This document shows positions 32,052 through 41,797 of a stretch of 64,000 nt of DNA, piece after piece. The notes below the pieces were generated by a model. That model was given only the letters and a program-made list of their open reading frames with translations, did no database searches and was not told the origin of the DNA. The stretch's first letter is position 1; the number at the start of each line of letters is the position of its first letter. The DNA is from Gammaproteobacteria bacterium (GTDB lineage Bacteria > Pseudomonadota > Gammaproteobacteria > Competibacterales > Competibacteraceae), in the NCBI GenBank assembly GCA_024235035.1, contig JACKNE010000009.1:186001-250000 (forward strand), given 5' to 3'. A program made the position numbers and the translations under genes.

Positions 32052-32536
32052 AAGTGTGGTGGGATAGCCTTGGCGCCCGTGAGCAATGGCTGGTTGGCGG
32101 CGGCGCAGTGCTGGCGCTTTCCATATTGGTTTATGTGCTGATCTGGGAGCCGTTTCAATCCAGCCACCGGCGACTCCAGCACAGCGTCGCTGAACAACGC
32201 ACCGATCTCGTCTGGATGCGCCAAGTCGCCCAGAAGATTCAACGTCTAGGTAACGTCGGCGCCATGCAGTCCCAAAGCGACGGCCGTTCGCTGTTGACCC
32301 TGGTGGATCAGACTGCGCGCACTGCTGGACTGGGCACGGCCCTGAAGCAGATCAACCCACAGGGCGACGACAAACTGAACGTTCGCCTAGATGCGGTTGA
32401 ATTCGACAAGCTACTCCCTTGGTTGAGCGCTCTGGAACGCGAACACCCCATCATCCTTGTCAATCTCAACGTGGACCGGACTGGCGCTTCCGGGCTAGTC
32501 AACGCCCGTGTCATTCTGCAAGGCAGGCGACCATGA
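32048..32536 (+). CDS. gspM: Type II secretion inner-membrane protein GspM
   Basis: 162 residues: a short N-terminal WWDSLGAREQWLVGGGAVLA with one membrane helix (about 14-35), then a periplasmic coiled coil and ferredoxin-like domain (SLLTLVDQTARTAGLGTALK, VEFDKLLPWLSALEREH). It partners GspL in the assembly platform. Start and end both overlap neighbours by 4 bp (ATGA). Confidence 0.92.
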   Translation: MKVWWDSLGAREQWLVGGGAVLALSILVYVLIWEPFQSSHRRLQHSVAEQRTDLVWMRQVAQKIQRLGNVGAMQSQSDGRSLLTLVDQTARTAGLGTALKQINPQGDDKLNVRLDAVEFDKLLPWLSALEREHPIILVNLNVDRTGASGLVNARVILQGRRP

Positions 32537-33294
32537 ATAGTGTTCTACGCTATGGTCTGCTCGGGTTACTCGCCTTTCTACTGTCCTTATTAGGGTTAGC
32601 CCCAGCCACTCTGATCACGGAACAACTCGCTGAACGCTGGCCGAGCTTCAGCGTTCAGGCGGTCGAGGGTGCGGCTATCGATGGATCTGCGCGAGGCGTG
32701 TCCTGGCGCGGTGTGCAGATCGACCGACTACAATGGAACTGGCGGCCACTGGCTTTATTGACTGGATGGCTGGAATTTCGTCTGCAGATCGACGATCCTG
32801 AAACAGGGCTTTCGGGAAATACGGCGATCGATGCCAGTCGGCGCATTCGTTTCCAAGAATTGGTTGGCCAAACGCTTCTCACTGAATTGATCGGTTTAGC
32901 CGGGCAATCCAAGCTACCTTTACAGGGGATCGTGGCGTTTAATTTACCGGATTTCCGCCTGACTCCGAACCGACAACCCTTAAGCGCATCCGGTACGGTT
33001 CATGTTAAAGAGTTGAGACTTACCCTGCGCCAACCGCTCACGCTGGGTGACTTCACCGCCCAGATGAACGCTGCTGACCCGGAGGGCATCCAGGGTTTTA
33101 TCAAGGATGATCATGGCCCTCTGATGCTGGAAGGAGCATTTAGCCTGCTGCCAGATGGCCGGTACCGGTTTAACGGCCAGGCAGCGGTTCGCGATGCGGA
33201 TAATCGCGCTCTGCGCCAGGCAATGAACCTGCTGGGGCCACCCGACAACAATGGACGATGGACCTTGAGTTTTTCCGGCGTACTGTCTCGGTAG
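32533..33294 (+). CDS. gspN: Type II secretion protein GspN
   Basis: 253 residues. One N-terminal membrane helix (MNSVLRYGLLGLLAFLLSLL) and a periplasmic part with ATLITEQLAERWPSFSVQAV, SWRGVQIDRLQWNWRPLALL and a repeated beta pattern (LSASGTVHVKELRLTL, LMLEGAFSLLPDGRYRFNGQ), as in GspN. It is the last gene of the cluster. GspN is an optional T2SS component of unclear role. The ATG overlaps the gspM stop. Confidence 0.9.
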   Translation: MNSVLRYGLLGLLAFLLSLLGLAPATLITEQLAERWPSFSVQAVEGAAIDGSARGVSWRGVQIDRLQWNWRPLALLTGWLEFRLQIDDPETGLSGNTAIDASRRIRFQELVGQTLLTELIGLAGQSKLPLQGIVAFNLPDFRLTPNRQPLSASGTVHVKELRLTLRQPLTLGDFTAQMNAADPEGIQGFIKDDHGPLMLEGAFSLLPDGRYRFNGQAAVRDADNRALRQAMNLLGPPDNNGRWTLSFSGVLSR

Positions 33295-33382
33295 ACAACG
33301 AGTCGACCAGTGGACTGTAGCCGTTTACCTTGCGGGATTCCGCAAAATTTTGTTTAACCACGCAACCAGGGGGAAAGCGCCA

Positions 33383-34621
33383 ATGCGACTACGACTGCGC
33401 GGATTCTCAATTGTTCTGACGACGCTCATACTGGCTGCCTGCGCCAACCAGCAGCCTACATCACCGCCGGTCAGGATTTCCGTTCCGACCACCAGCGATG
33501 CGGTATTCCCAGCACCGCCAGCGTTACAACCGCAAATTGTATTTTGGCAAAATGTCTATGCGGTTTGGGGGCGCAACCAGGTTGCGTTGCACGACGACCG
33601 TCATATGGATTTGATCTATGCGGTACTGACCTTGCCTGGTCCGGTCAGCGAAGGTTACAGCGCCGAGCAGAAAACTTTTCTCCAGGATCATTATCGGAAT
33701 CTGAGAGACCTCCTACAGCAAATCGAATCCAAGACGGCTGTCAACGCGCCACTGACTCTGGCTGAACAACGCCTGGCCGATTACATCAAAGCCAGCCGCA
33801 GTGGCGCTGCCGCCCTGACCGGCGCCAGCGACCGGTTACGCAGCCAGCGGGGCCTACGTGAGCGGTTCAAGCGTGGATTGGAAATCAGCGGACGCTATGA
33901 TGCGGCATTCCGCGAAGCGTTCCGCGAAGCGGGCTTACCCGAGGATCTGGCTTATCTACCCCATGTCGAGTCGTCTTTCCAAAATCATGCCTCGTCTTCT
34001 GTCGGCGCGGCCGGTATGTGGCAATTCATGCCCGCCACTGCCCGACAATTCATGCAATTGAATGCTGCCTTGGATGAACGGCGCGACCCGGTAATCTCGG
34101 CTCAAGGCGCGGCTCGCTACTTGGGCAAGGCTCATGATCGACTGGATAGTTGGCCATTGGCGATTACATCCTACAACCATGGCGTGGGTGGCATGGCGCG
34201 GGCGAAAGAGGGGTTCGGCGATGATATCGCCGCCATCGTGAGTGGCTATTCGGCAAAGAGTTTCGGCTTCGCTTCACGGAATTTCTATACGGAATTCCTG
34301 GCGGCCCGTGAGGTTGCCCGCAATCCCCAGCGGTTTTTCCCAGAAGGGATTGTCTACGAACCACCTCTAAATCTCGACCGAATCCGGCTTCGGCAAACGG
34401 TGGATGTTCCCACTTTGGCGAATTACTACGAGGTCAATCTCGGTGAATTGATCATTTTGAACCAGGCATGGAAATCGCCGGCTCAGAGCGGGCAAAGACC
34501 ACTACCGGCAGGCACCATGGTCTGGCTACCGGCAGGCACCATGGTGCGCCTGGCCCAACGCGGCGTTACTTCACGGGCGTTGGTGCTGGCCGAGCCAGTT
34601 TCTACCGCACGGTTACGCTGA
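33383..34621 (+). CDS. MltD-like membrane-bound lytic transglycosylase (lipoprotein)
   Basis: 412 residues. A lipoprotein signal (IVLTTLILAAC, lipobox LAAC) is followed by the SLT domain: GLPEDLAYLPHVESSFQNHA with catalytic Glu, SVGAAGMWQFMPATARQFM and DSWPLAITSYNHGVGGM. The C-terminal region (VDVPTLANYYEVNLGELIIL ... LPAGTMVWLPAGTMVRL) looks like one degenerate LysM. The eight-residue block there is duplicated at the DNA level (20 bp twice, 24-bp period). It cleaves peptidoglycan in the envelope. GGGGGAAA before the ATG at 33383 favours it over 33350. Confidence 0.9.
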   Translation: MRLRLRGFSIVLTTLILAACANQQPTSPPVRISVPTTSDAVFPAPPALQPQIVFWQNVYAVWGRNQVALHDDRHMDLIYAVLTLPGPVSEGYSAEQKTFLQDHYRNLRDLLQQIESKTAVNAPLTLAEQRLADYIKASRSGAAALTGASDRLRSQRGLRERFKRGLEISGRYDAAFREAFREAGLPEDLAYLPHVESSFQNHASSSVGAAGMWQFMPATARQFMQLNAALDERRDPVISAQGAARYLGKAHDRLDSWPLAITSYNHGVGGMARAKEGFGDDIAAIVSGYSAKSFGFASRNFYTEFLAAREVARNPQRFFPEGIVYEPPLNLDRIRLRQTVDVPTLANYYEVNLGELIILNQAWKSPAQSGQRPLPAGTMVWLPAGTMVRLAQRGVTSRALVLAEPVSTARLR

Positions 34622-34662
34622 AGCACAGCTGCACCACTCGCGAGCTTCTCTAAATAAAAATA

Positions 34663-34694
34663 CTCGTAGGGTGGGTGTGACCCCACCCTACGAG
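34663..34694. terminator. Strong hairpin between convergent mltD-like and fimV genes
   Basis: 13-bp perfect arms (CTCGTAGGGTGGG / CCCACCCTACGAG) with a 6-nt loop. On the minus strand a T-rich stretch (TATTTTTATTTA) follows, so it can end the fimV transcript; it may also work in the other direction. Confidence 0.7.
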
Positions 34695-34735
34695 GGGTTT
34701 GACCGGTAGCGCCTTTTGCGGAAATTGTCCTCTAA

Positions 34736-34764
34736 GTTGGATTAGGCACTGCGCCTAATCCAAC
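34736..34764. repeat. REP-like palindrome
   Basis: 12-bp perfect arms (GTTGGATTAGGC / GCCTAATCCAAC) with a 5-nt loop, in the mltD-fimV convergent gap. Similar GTAGG..TTAGGC wording occurs near 53264-53275. Confidence 0.6.
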
Positions 34765-34806
34765 CTATCGCTATGGCTGTCATTTAAGATCGCCATCCAT
34801 CCAAAA

Positions 34807-37161
34807 TCAGCCTGCCTTCTTAAGCATCTCCTCAGCTCGCTTCTTTTGCGAAGCATCTCCTTCACGCAAAACATCTTCGAGCAAGCCACGGGCGCCCATT
34901 TGATCGCCCATATCCAAATAAGCAGAAGCCAAATCCAACTTGGTTTCCACGTAGTCAGCACCGGTATCGGCACCGATATTTGGTTGGTCGAGCTCCATCT
35001 TGCCTAGATCCACGTCGCCGAAGCTAAGCAATTCCTCATCCAACTTGGCCAACTCTCCGTGAGCCGCCTTTTCATTTTCTTGACCGACATCGGTAAATTC
35101 GAACTTCAGGTCAGCGGCCTTGGGTTTGGATGGTTCCTGCGCGAATCCCGACTGGGTGGGCGGCTCAAGATCGGGGAGATCGAAATCCAGCGGTGACCGG
35201 GTTGCCGTTTTAGAGGGCTCAGCAGATTTCAGTTCCAGCGGTGGCAACTCGGGAGCCTGATTGCGGCTAGCGCCTAAGCCCAGATCGCCCAAATCGAAAT
35301 CCAGCTTGTCCAGTGGCAATCCAGAGGAGAACTCCGACGGTGGTTGATTTACATTTGGAGCAGGCGCCGGGGGTTTTTCTAGATCTGGAGCCGGTTTTAC
35401 AAGCTTCACCGGAGCCACCGAACCAGGAGGGATTCGGGTACCCGGTGACGTAGGTGGTTCGGCATCAGGTAGGCGCCGCGATTCTAAATCCCCCGCAGGC
35501 GCCGCACGCCTATTGATCCCAGTCATCGTGCGTGACTTCTCGTCGCCAAGACCGAAATCAATGTCTTTCAGAAGTTCATCGATAGGCTTGGGAGGCGAGA
35601 CGGCGGCTGGTTTGGAGGCGGTTGGTTCGCCAGAGGATAACGGCGCGGTATCGGCCATTGCTTCAGTCGAAGGTGGCTGCCTTTGTGGCCGGGGCTTGCG
35701 AATCTGAATTTGGGTGTTCGAAGTCGTTGCAGCTTCTTCACCCTCATCCACGGCCACCGAGACGGGTTCTTCTTTCGATTCGGCAGTCGGCTTTTTCGGG
35801 CGGGCAGGCCGCCGCAGTAACGGTATCAGCAACACTGAAGCGACAGCGAGCACAATGAGTGCAATCGCAATCCAAACGACCGGATTGGATAGCCAATCCA
35901 AGCTGGTTTCCTGAGGTGGTGGCGCGGGCGCCTTGGGTGCAGGCGCGGGCGCCGGCGGTGGTTCAGCAACAGCAGGGGCAACAGCCTCCGGTGGCGATGC
36001 CTCCGATGGAGCGGTTTCCGGCGCCGGCGGTGTCTCCGCTTGCGGAATCACGGTCTGGGGAATGATCTCCTGTGGCGCAATCGGCGCCAGTGGCGCCAGT
36101 GGTGCCGATTCATCAATTTTCGGCGATGCTTGATCCAAAGGGGGGGTGACGGGCGCCGGCGGCGCTGCGGATGAATCAGTTGACGGGGTAAACTCGGAGG
36201 GTTGCGCAACCGGTGGGATGAGCGTTTCAGGCGCCGTGGCCGCCTCCGGCGGTTGTGAAACCGGCGGGATGAGCGTTTCAGGCGCCGTGGCCGCCTCCGG
36301 CGGTTGTGAAACCGGCGGCGTGAGAGGTTCGGAGGGTTGCGAAACCAACTCCGGCGGACTCAAGGTGGAGTCGACCGGTATCGTAGCAGCGGCGATTTCC
36401 ACCGCTGGAGTCGATGCCACTACGGGTGCGCCCTGGACGCCCAAAGCTTGCGGGGCAGGCACTTTAAGTACCGCGCCAACCCGCAGCAAATTCGGATTGC
36501 CATTGATGAAGGCTTCAGGATTGCCCGCGACCAGGATCGCCATCATGTCTGGCAAGCTGATGGTGTCGGAAGGGCGGACCTGGTTGGCGATTCGGGTCAG
36601 ATTCTCACCCGACCGAACGGGACCATAGAATGACGCACCTTCGAAGCTGACGGGAGGCGCGGGCGGCAAACCGGGGGCCGGTGGCGCAGCGGCGACGGGC
36701 GGCGCTTCGACCAGCGGAACCTCGACGGGTTGCGGCGCTGGAGGCGGCTCCCGACGATTGGCATACAATTCTGGGTCGAGTTGGACCGGGAAGGTCCGCA
36801 ACAACCGGCCACGCGGCCAGGTCGCTTCTACCAGAAGATCGAAGTTAGGTTCACGAATCGGTTGGACCGAGGTGACCTTGATCAAATTCGGACCACCCGG
36901 TGGCGTCTGCACAGCAAAGCGCAGGTCCGCCATCAATTTCAATCGTTCAACGCCTAACTGGTCAAATACTGGTTGGGGGGGAATCTGCACGGTCAATCCG
37001 ACCAGTTCAGCAGGATTGTTAGCAATCAGGGGAATATCGGCCTCGAAATTCTGATTGAGCGCCGAACGAACTTGAAGCGAACCGATACCAAGGGCAAACG
37101 CGCAGAATGGCGCTACCAGTCCGGCCAAAAGAAATAATCGGAGTAATATCCTGGTCGGCAT
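34807..37161 (-). CDS. fimV: FimV-type polar hub protein
   Basis: 784 residues. A signal peptide (about 1-23) is followed by the FimV N-terminal domain (LGIGSLQVRSALNQNFEADI), a LysM domain (about 178-235, YGPVRSGENLTRIANQVRPS ... LLRVGAVLKVP), a Pro/Glu/Ala-rich periplasmic stretch with a perfect 17-residue tandem repeat, and one membrane helix near 425-445. A cytoplasmic acidic region follows with motifs such as LDKLDFDLGDLGLG. It ends in a FimV C-terminal TPR-like domain (YVETKLDLASAYLDMGDQMG). FimV organises type IV pilus machinery at the pole and binds peptidoglycan. It follows asd, the usual order in this class. Confidence 0.95.
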   Translation of the reverse strand: MPTRILLRLFLLAGLVAPFCAFALGIGSLQVRSALNQNFEADIPLIANNPAELVGLTVQIPPQPVFDQLGVERLKLMADLRFAVQTPPGGPNLIKVTSVQPIREPNFDLLVEATWPRGRLLRTFPVQLDPELYANRREPPPAPQPVEVPLVEAPPVAAAPPAPGLPPAPPVSFEGASFYGPVRSGENLTRIANQVRPSDTISLPDMMAILVAGNPEAFINGNPNLLRVGAVLKVPAPQALGVQGAPVVASTPAVEIAAATIPVDSTLSPPELVSQPSEPLTPPVSQPPEAATAPETLIPPVSQPPEAATAPETLIPPVAQPSEFTPSTDSSAAPPAPVTPPLDQASPKIDESAPLAPLAPIAPQEIIPQTVIPQAETPPAPETAPSEASPPEAVAPAVAEPPPAPAPAPKAPAPPPQETSLDWLSNPVVWIAIALIVLAVASVLLIPLLRRPARPKKPTAESKEEPVSVAVDEGEEAATTSNTQIQIRKPRPQRQPPSTEAMADTAPLSSGEPTASKPAAVSPPKPIDELLKDIDFGLGDEKSRTMTGINRRAAPAGDLESRRLPDAEPPTSPGTRIPPGSVAPVKLVKPAPDLEKPPAPAPNVNQPPSEFSSGLPLDKLDFDLGDLGLGASRNQAPELPPLELKSAEPSKTATRSPLDFDLPDLEPPTQSGFAQEPSKPKAADLKFEFTDVGQENEKAAHGELAKLDEELLSFGDVDLGKMELDQPNIGADTGADYVETKLDLASAYLDMGDQMGARGLLEDVLREGDASQKKRAEEMLKKAG
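36215..36316 (-). repeat. 51-bp perfect tandem duplication inside fimV
   Basis: 36215-36265 and 36266-36316 are identical 51-bp units encoding 17 residues around SQPPEAATAPETLIPPV. It is in frame, so it lengthens the periplasmic spacer without disrupting the gene, and may vary in copy number between strains. Confidence 0.85.
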
Positions 37162-37409
37162 GACCTAATCTCCATGACGCCGCCGGAGGGTCACGGTCCC
37201 GGCGGGGTTGGCTTGAATGCCGCCACCGACCTCAAGCGGGCCAGCGGGCTTTCCCGCTCCGAGCCACCCATATTGCCCATGATTCGAAGCTTGCATTTAA
37301 AGATACTCCTTAACTCGCGTTTCTGCGATTTCGATGAGGCTTTCTAACGCAAATTTTGCATAAAGCAAGTTTCAGCTACTCAATCAACAGCGAGCAAGGC
37401 TTGTGACAG

Positions 37410-38525
37410 TCACGCTTCCAGTAGAATACGCAACATGCGGCGCAATGGTTCGGCAGCGCCCCACAGTAACTGATCGCCGCAGGTGAATGCACTCAGATAA
37501 TGCGAACCCATGTTGAGCTTGCGCAATCGGCCTACAGGCACGCTCAGATGACCAGTCACAGCGGCGGGGGTCAACTCACGAATGGAAAGCGCCCGCTCGT
37601 TGGGCACGACCTTCACCCAGTCGTTGGCAGTGCCGATCATTTCAATCACTTCGTCCAACGGGGCATCGCGAGTCAGTTTGATCGTCAACGCTTGACTGTG
37701 GCAACGCATAGCCCCAATGCGTACACAAATGCCGTCGACGGGAATCGGCTGATTCTCACAACCCAGAATCTTATTGGTCTCAGCTTGACCCTTCCATTCC
37801 TCGCGACTCTGACCATTGTCCAACTGCTTGTCGATCCAAGGGATCAAACTGCCTGCCAGTGGAACGTCGAAGTGCGCAGTGGGAAAACGGTTGGAACGGA
37901 GCGTTTCCGCCACGACCTGATCGATCTCCAAAATCATTGAGGCAGGTTGATCCAAGCGGTCGGCCACGGCACCGTGGATCACGCCCATCTGCTCGATCAG
38001 TTCACGCATGTTTTGCGCGCCCGCTCCGGAAGCGGCCTGATAAGTCATGGCGCTCATCCACTCCACCAGCCCATGGGAGAACAATCCACCCAGACCCATC
38101 AGCATCAGGCTAACAGTGCAGTTACCGCCGATATAATTCTTGATGCCCTGGGTCAGCGCATCCTGAATCACAGTACGGTTGACCGGATCGAGGATAATCA
38201 CCGCATCGTCTTGCATCCGCAGCGCAGAAGCGGCATCGATCCAATACCCTGACCAACCGGCGGTGCGCAGTTGCGGATAAATCTGATTGGTATAATCGCC
38301 ACCCTGGCAAGTGATAATCACATCCAGCGCTTTCAATTCGTCAATCGAGCGCGCATCCTTCAGCGGTGGGGTTTCTTTACCGATGGCTGGCCCCTGGCCA
38401 CCCACGTTCGAAGTCGTGAAAAACACGGGATCGATCAAGGCAAAATCGTTCTCGACCCGCATCCGATCCATCAGCACAGAACCGACCATACCCCGCCAAC
38501 CCACTAGACCCACACGCTTCATCAT
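37410..38525 (-). CDS. asd: Aspartate-semialdehyde dehydrogenase
   Basis: 371 residues, matching the long proteobacterial Asd. Nucleotide site VGLVGWRGMVGSVLMDRM, active-site Cys in YIGGNCTVSLMLMGL, and VRIGAMRCHSQALTIKL near the C-terminus are all visible. It reduces aspartyl phosphate to the semialdehyde for Lys, Met, Thr and diaminopimelate synthesis. It lies 48 bp after leuB in the same direction. GTG at 38528 and ATGs at 38525 and 38522 are all close; 38525 is used. Confidence 0.96.
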   Translation of the reverse strand: MMKRVGLVGWRGMVGSVLMDRMRVENDFALIDPVFFTTSNVGGQGPAIGKETPPLKDARSIDELKALDVIITCQGGDYTNQIYPQLRTAGWSGYWIDAASALRMQDDAVIILDPVNRTVIQDALTQGIKNYIGGNCTVSLMLMGLGGLFSHGLVEWMSAMTYQAASGAGAQNMRELIEQMGVIHGAVADRLDQPASMILEIDQVVAETLRSNRFPTAHFDVPLAGSLIPWIDKQLDNGQSREEWKGQAETNKILGCENQPIPVDGICVRIGAMRCHSQALTIKLTRDAPLDEVIEMIGTANDWVKVVPNERALSIRELTPAAVTGHLSVPVGRLRKLNMGSHYLSAFTCGDQLLWGAAEPLRRMLRILLEA

Positions 38526-38573
38526 CACTATTTCGCCTCATTAGAAAGATTGACTCCGACCACTGACCATTCC

Positions 38574-39653
38574 TCACTCCAGCAACGCCGCCACCACTGC
38601 GTCACCCATCGCCTGGGTGCCGACCGCCGTCATCCCGGTCGCCGTGATATCCAGGGTTCGCAATCCCTGGTCCAGCACCCGCCCAACGGCGTTCTCGATG
38701 CGTGCGGCCAGTTGTGGCTGGTTTAGGCTGTGGCGTAGCAGCATCGCTGCTGACAGGATCGTCGCCAGTGGGTTGGCCAAGCCCTTACCGGCGATGTCAG
38801 GGGCGGAGCCGTGAATCGGCTCATACAGTCCCTTGCCATCCGCGTCCAACGAGGCCGAGGGTAGCATACCGATGGAACCGGTCAGCATCGCCGCGCAGTC
38901 GGAGAGAATATCGCCAAACAGATTACCCGTCACGATCACATCAAACTGTTTAGGCGCTCGGACCAGCTGCATGGCGGCGTTATCCACATACTGGTGGGAC
39001 AGGGCAACATCGGGATAGTCCTCCGCTACGCGGACGACGACTTCTCGCCATAGCTCCGAAGTTTCCAGCACATTGGCCTTGTCCACCGAACAGACTTTGC
39101 GTTGACGTTTGCGGGCGGCTTCGAACGCGGCCTGGGCGATACGGTCGATTTCCGATTCACGGTAGCTCATGGTATTGAAACCTTCCCGCTCACCGTTTTC
39201 CAGGGTGCGAATGCCGCGCGGTTGACCGAAATAGATGTCACCATTCAGTTCGCGGACGATCAAGAGGTCCAGGCCGGCGACGATCTCCGGTTTGAGCGCC
39301 GAGGCTGATGCCAGTTGTGGATAAAGCAGCGCCGGACGCAGGTTGGCAAATAGGTTCAAGTCGGAACGGATCGCCAACAGACCTCGTTCTGGACGCAGTG
39401 GCCGGTCAATTTTTTCCCATTTCGGGCCACCGACGGCGCCCAGCAGGATCGCGTCGGCCTCCTGCGCCTGGCGACGAGTCGCTTCGGGATACGGCTCTCC
39501 CAATTCATCGACCGCGCAACCGCCCAGCAGGCCATATTCCAACGTTACATCCAGACCGCATTCCTGGCGCAGACACTCCAGCACCTTTGCCGCCTCGGCG
39601 ATGATCTCGGGACCAATGCCGTCGCCTGGGAGAATCAATATCTTGTGGGTCAT
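38574..39653 (-). CDS. leuB: 3-isopropylmalate dehydrogenase
   Basis: 359 residues. ILILPGDGIGPEIIAEAAKV, AILLGAVGGPKWEKIDRPLR, the REL-N-GD-YFGQPRG region, the divalent-metal motif in FGDILSDCAAMLTGSIGMLP and YEPIHGSAPDIAGKGLANPL are the family signatures. It oxidises and decarboxylates 3-isopropylmalate in leucine synthesis. It is third in leuC-leuD-leuB-asd. A GTG one codon upstream (39656) is an alternative start. Confidence 0.96.
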   Translation of the reverse strand: MTHKILILPGDGIGPEIIAEAAKVLECLRQECGLDVTLEYGLLGGCAVDELGEPYPEATRRQAQEADAILLGAVGGPKWEKIDRPLRPERGLLAIRSDLNLFANLRPALLYPQLASASALKPEIVAGLDLLIVRELNGDIYFGQPRGIRTLENGEREGFNTMSYRESEIDRIAQAAFEAARKRQRKVCSVDKANVLETSELWREVVVRVAEDYPDVALSHQYVDNAAMQLVRAPKQFDVIVTGNLFGDILSDCAAMLTGSIGMLPSASLDADGKGLYEPIHGSAPDIAGKGLANPLATILSAAMLLRHSLNQPQLAARIENAVGRVLDQGLRTLDITATGMTAVGTQAMGDAVVAALLE

Positions 39654-39676
39654 CACATTTTCCGTATTTCAAGCCA

Positions 39677-40315
39677 TCAGGCGAGTAACCAAGGCGCTTC
39701 CTCACGTCGCCGAATCTCGTAGGCGCGGATTTCATCGGCATGGCGTAGGGTCAAACCGATATCGTCCCAGCCATTGATCAAACATTGCTTGCGGAACTCG
39801 TCAATGGCAAAAGGAAAGGAGATTCCGTCCGGCGTGGTGACCGTCTGTGTCGGCAAATCGACGATCAAGCGATAACCGGGTGTCGCTTCGCTCTCGCAGA
39901 ACAATCGATCCACCACCTGAGTGTCGAGAACCACCGGCAACAAACCTGACTTGAAGCTGTTAGTAAAAAAAATGTCGGCAAAACTCGGCGCAATCACGCA
40001 ACGGATGCCGTATTCGTCCAACGCCCAAACGGCATGTTCGCGCGAGGAGCCGCAACCAAAGTTCTCCCGCGTCAGTAGAATGCTCGCGCCCTGGTAGCGC
40101 GGCTGGTTCAAACTGAAGTCGGGACGGAGCGGCCGCTGAGCACAGTCTTGTCCCGGCTCGCCATGATCCAGATAACGCCACTCGTCAAATAAATTGCCGC
40201 CAAAACCGATGCGTTTGATGGATTTTAGAAATTGCTTGGGAATAATCGCATCGGTGTCTACATTAGCGCGATCGAGCGGGACCACCAGGCCCTTCAGTTG
40301 ATTAAAGACTTTCAT
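39677..40315 (-). CDS. leuD: 3-isopropylmalate dehydratase small subunit
   Basis: 212 residues. LVVPLDRANVDTDAIIPKQF opens the protein and ILLTRENFGCGSSREHAVWA is the swivelling-domain signature; CVIAPSFADIFFTNSFKSGL follows. It forms the isopropylmalate isomerase with LeuC. AAGGAG eight bases before the ATG at 40315 favours it over the TTG at 40318. It follows leuC by 20 bp. Confidence 0.96.
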   Translation of the reverse strand: MKVFNQLKGLVVPLDRANVDTDAIIPKQFLKSIKRIGFGGNLFDEWRYLDHGEPGQDCAQRPLRPDFSLNQPRYQGASILLTRENFGCGSSREHAVWALDEYGIRCVIAPSFADIFFTNSFKSGLLPVVLDTQVVDRLFCESEATPGYRLIVDLPTQTVTTPDGISFPFAIDEFRKQCLINGWDDIGLTLRHADEIRAYEIRRREEAPWLLA

Positions 40316-40335
40316 CAAACAGACTCCTTAGAACG

Positions 40336-41739
40336 TCAGAACGTCCGCACATCGACGAAATGGCCGGCAATCGCCGCCGCCGCCGCCATCGCCGGACTGA
40401 CCAGATGCGTCCGCCCCCCTGGTCCTTGCCGTCCTTCGAAATTGCGGTTGGATGTGGCGGCGCAATGCTCACTGGGCAGCAGCTGATCCGCATTCATCGC
40501 CAGACACATCGAGCAACCGGGTTCCCGCCATTCGAAACCGGCTTTTTTGAAGATGCGATCTAAACCTTCCGTCTCGGCCTGACGCTTGACCAACCCGGAC
40601 CCAGGCACCACCAGGGCCTGTTTGAGGCTAGGCGCCACCGTGCGGCCTTGAATCACCGCCGCCGCCGCTCGCAAATCCTCAATGCGGCCATTGGTGCAGG
40701 AACCGATGAAGACCCGATCCAATTGAATGTCCACAATCGGCATATTCGGCTGTAAACCCATGTATTGCAAGGCTCGCTCCATGCCACTGCGCTTGATCGG
40801 GTCTGATTCGAGAGCCGGATCGGGAATCCGTTGATCCACGGCCGCCACCATTTCCGGCGAAGTACCCCAAGTCACCTGGGGCTTGATGATCGTTGCATCC
40901 AAGGTAATCACCCGATCAAAGAGCGCATCGGAATCGCTGTGCAATTCGCGCCAAGCAGCCACTGCACGAGGCCATAAATCCCCCACCGGCGCGAACGCCC
41001 GGTTGCGTACATACTCGATGGTCGCCTCATCCACGGCAATCATGCCGGATCGGGCGCCCGCCTCGATCGCCATGTTGCAGACCGTCATGCGTCCTTCCAT
41101 GCTCAATGCTCGGATCGCCTCACCGGTAAACTCGATCGCGTAGCCCGTGCCGCCGGCGGCGCCGATCTGACCGATGATGGCCAGCACAATATCCTTGGCG
41201 CTCACCCCTTCTCCCACTTCACCTTCGACCCGCACTTCCATGGCTTTGGATTTTTTCTGGATCAGGCATTGGGTCGCCATGACATGCTCGACCTCGGACG
41301 TGCCAATACCGAAGGCCAGGGCGGCGAAGGCACCATGCGTGGAGGTATGGGAATCACCGCAGACCACGGTCATACCAGGCAGGGTAGCTCCTTGTTCTGG
41401 GCCAACTACATGCACGATGCCCCGGCGCGGATCGCCGATCGGGAAATAGCGCAGATCATAGCGATGGGCGTTATCGTCCAGCGTCTCGACTTGCAGGCGG
41501 GACACTGGATCGTCAATGCTGGTGAAGCCAGGCGTCGTCGGCGTATTGTGATCGGGCATGGCCACCATGGAATCCCGTCGCCACGGTTGGCGTCCGGCCA
41601 GTTGCAAACCACCAAACGCCTGTGGCGAGGTCACTTCATGCACCAGATGGCGATCGATGTAGAGTAGCACCGTGCCGTTGGCATCGGTGCGCACAACGTG
41701 AGCGTCCCAGAGTTTGTCGTAAAGGGTCTTGCCCGCCAT
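40336..41739 (-). CDS. leuC: 3-isopropylmalate dehydratase large subunit
   Basis: 467 residues, starting MAGKTLYDKLWDAHVV, with AGAGG seven bases upstream; a longer frame reaching 41829 is not used. The three Fe-S cysteines are in TVVCGDSHTSTHGAF, VFIGSCTNGRIEDLR and EPGCSMCLAMNADQL. It isomerises 2- to 3-isopropylmalate with LeuD. It heads the leu operon; the 58 bp upstream contain no leader peptide with a run of leucines that I can see. Confidence 0.96.
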   Translation of the reverse strand: MAGKTLYDKLWDAHVVRTDANGTVLLYIDRHLVHEVTSPQAFGGLQLAGRQPWRRDSMVAMPDHNTPTTPGFTSIDDPVSRLQVETLDDNAHRYDLRYFPIGDPRRGIVHVVGPEQGATLPGMTVVCGDSHTSTHGAFAALAFGIGTSEVEHVMATQCLIQKKSKAMEVRVEGEVGEGVSAKDIVLAIIGQIGAAGGTGYAIEFTGEAIRALSMEGRMTVCNMAIEAGARSGMIAVDEATIEYVRNRAFAPVGDLWPRAVAAWRELHSDSDALFDRVITLDATIIKPQVTWGTSPEMVAAVDQRIPDPALESDPIKRSGMERALQYMGLQPNMPIVDIQLDRVFIGSCTNGRIEDLRAAAAVIQGRTVAPSLKQALVVPGSGLVKRQAETEGLDRIFKKAGFEWREPGCSMCLAMNADQLLPSEHCAATSNRNFEGRQGPGGRTHLVSPAMAAAAAIAGHFVDVRTF

Positions 41740-41797
41740 GATGGATCCTCTTACCGGTCTCGATATCCTCGAAAGGATGGGTTTTTTCGGAATGCTA

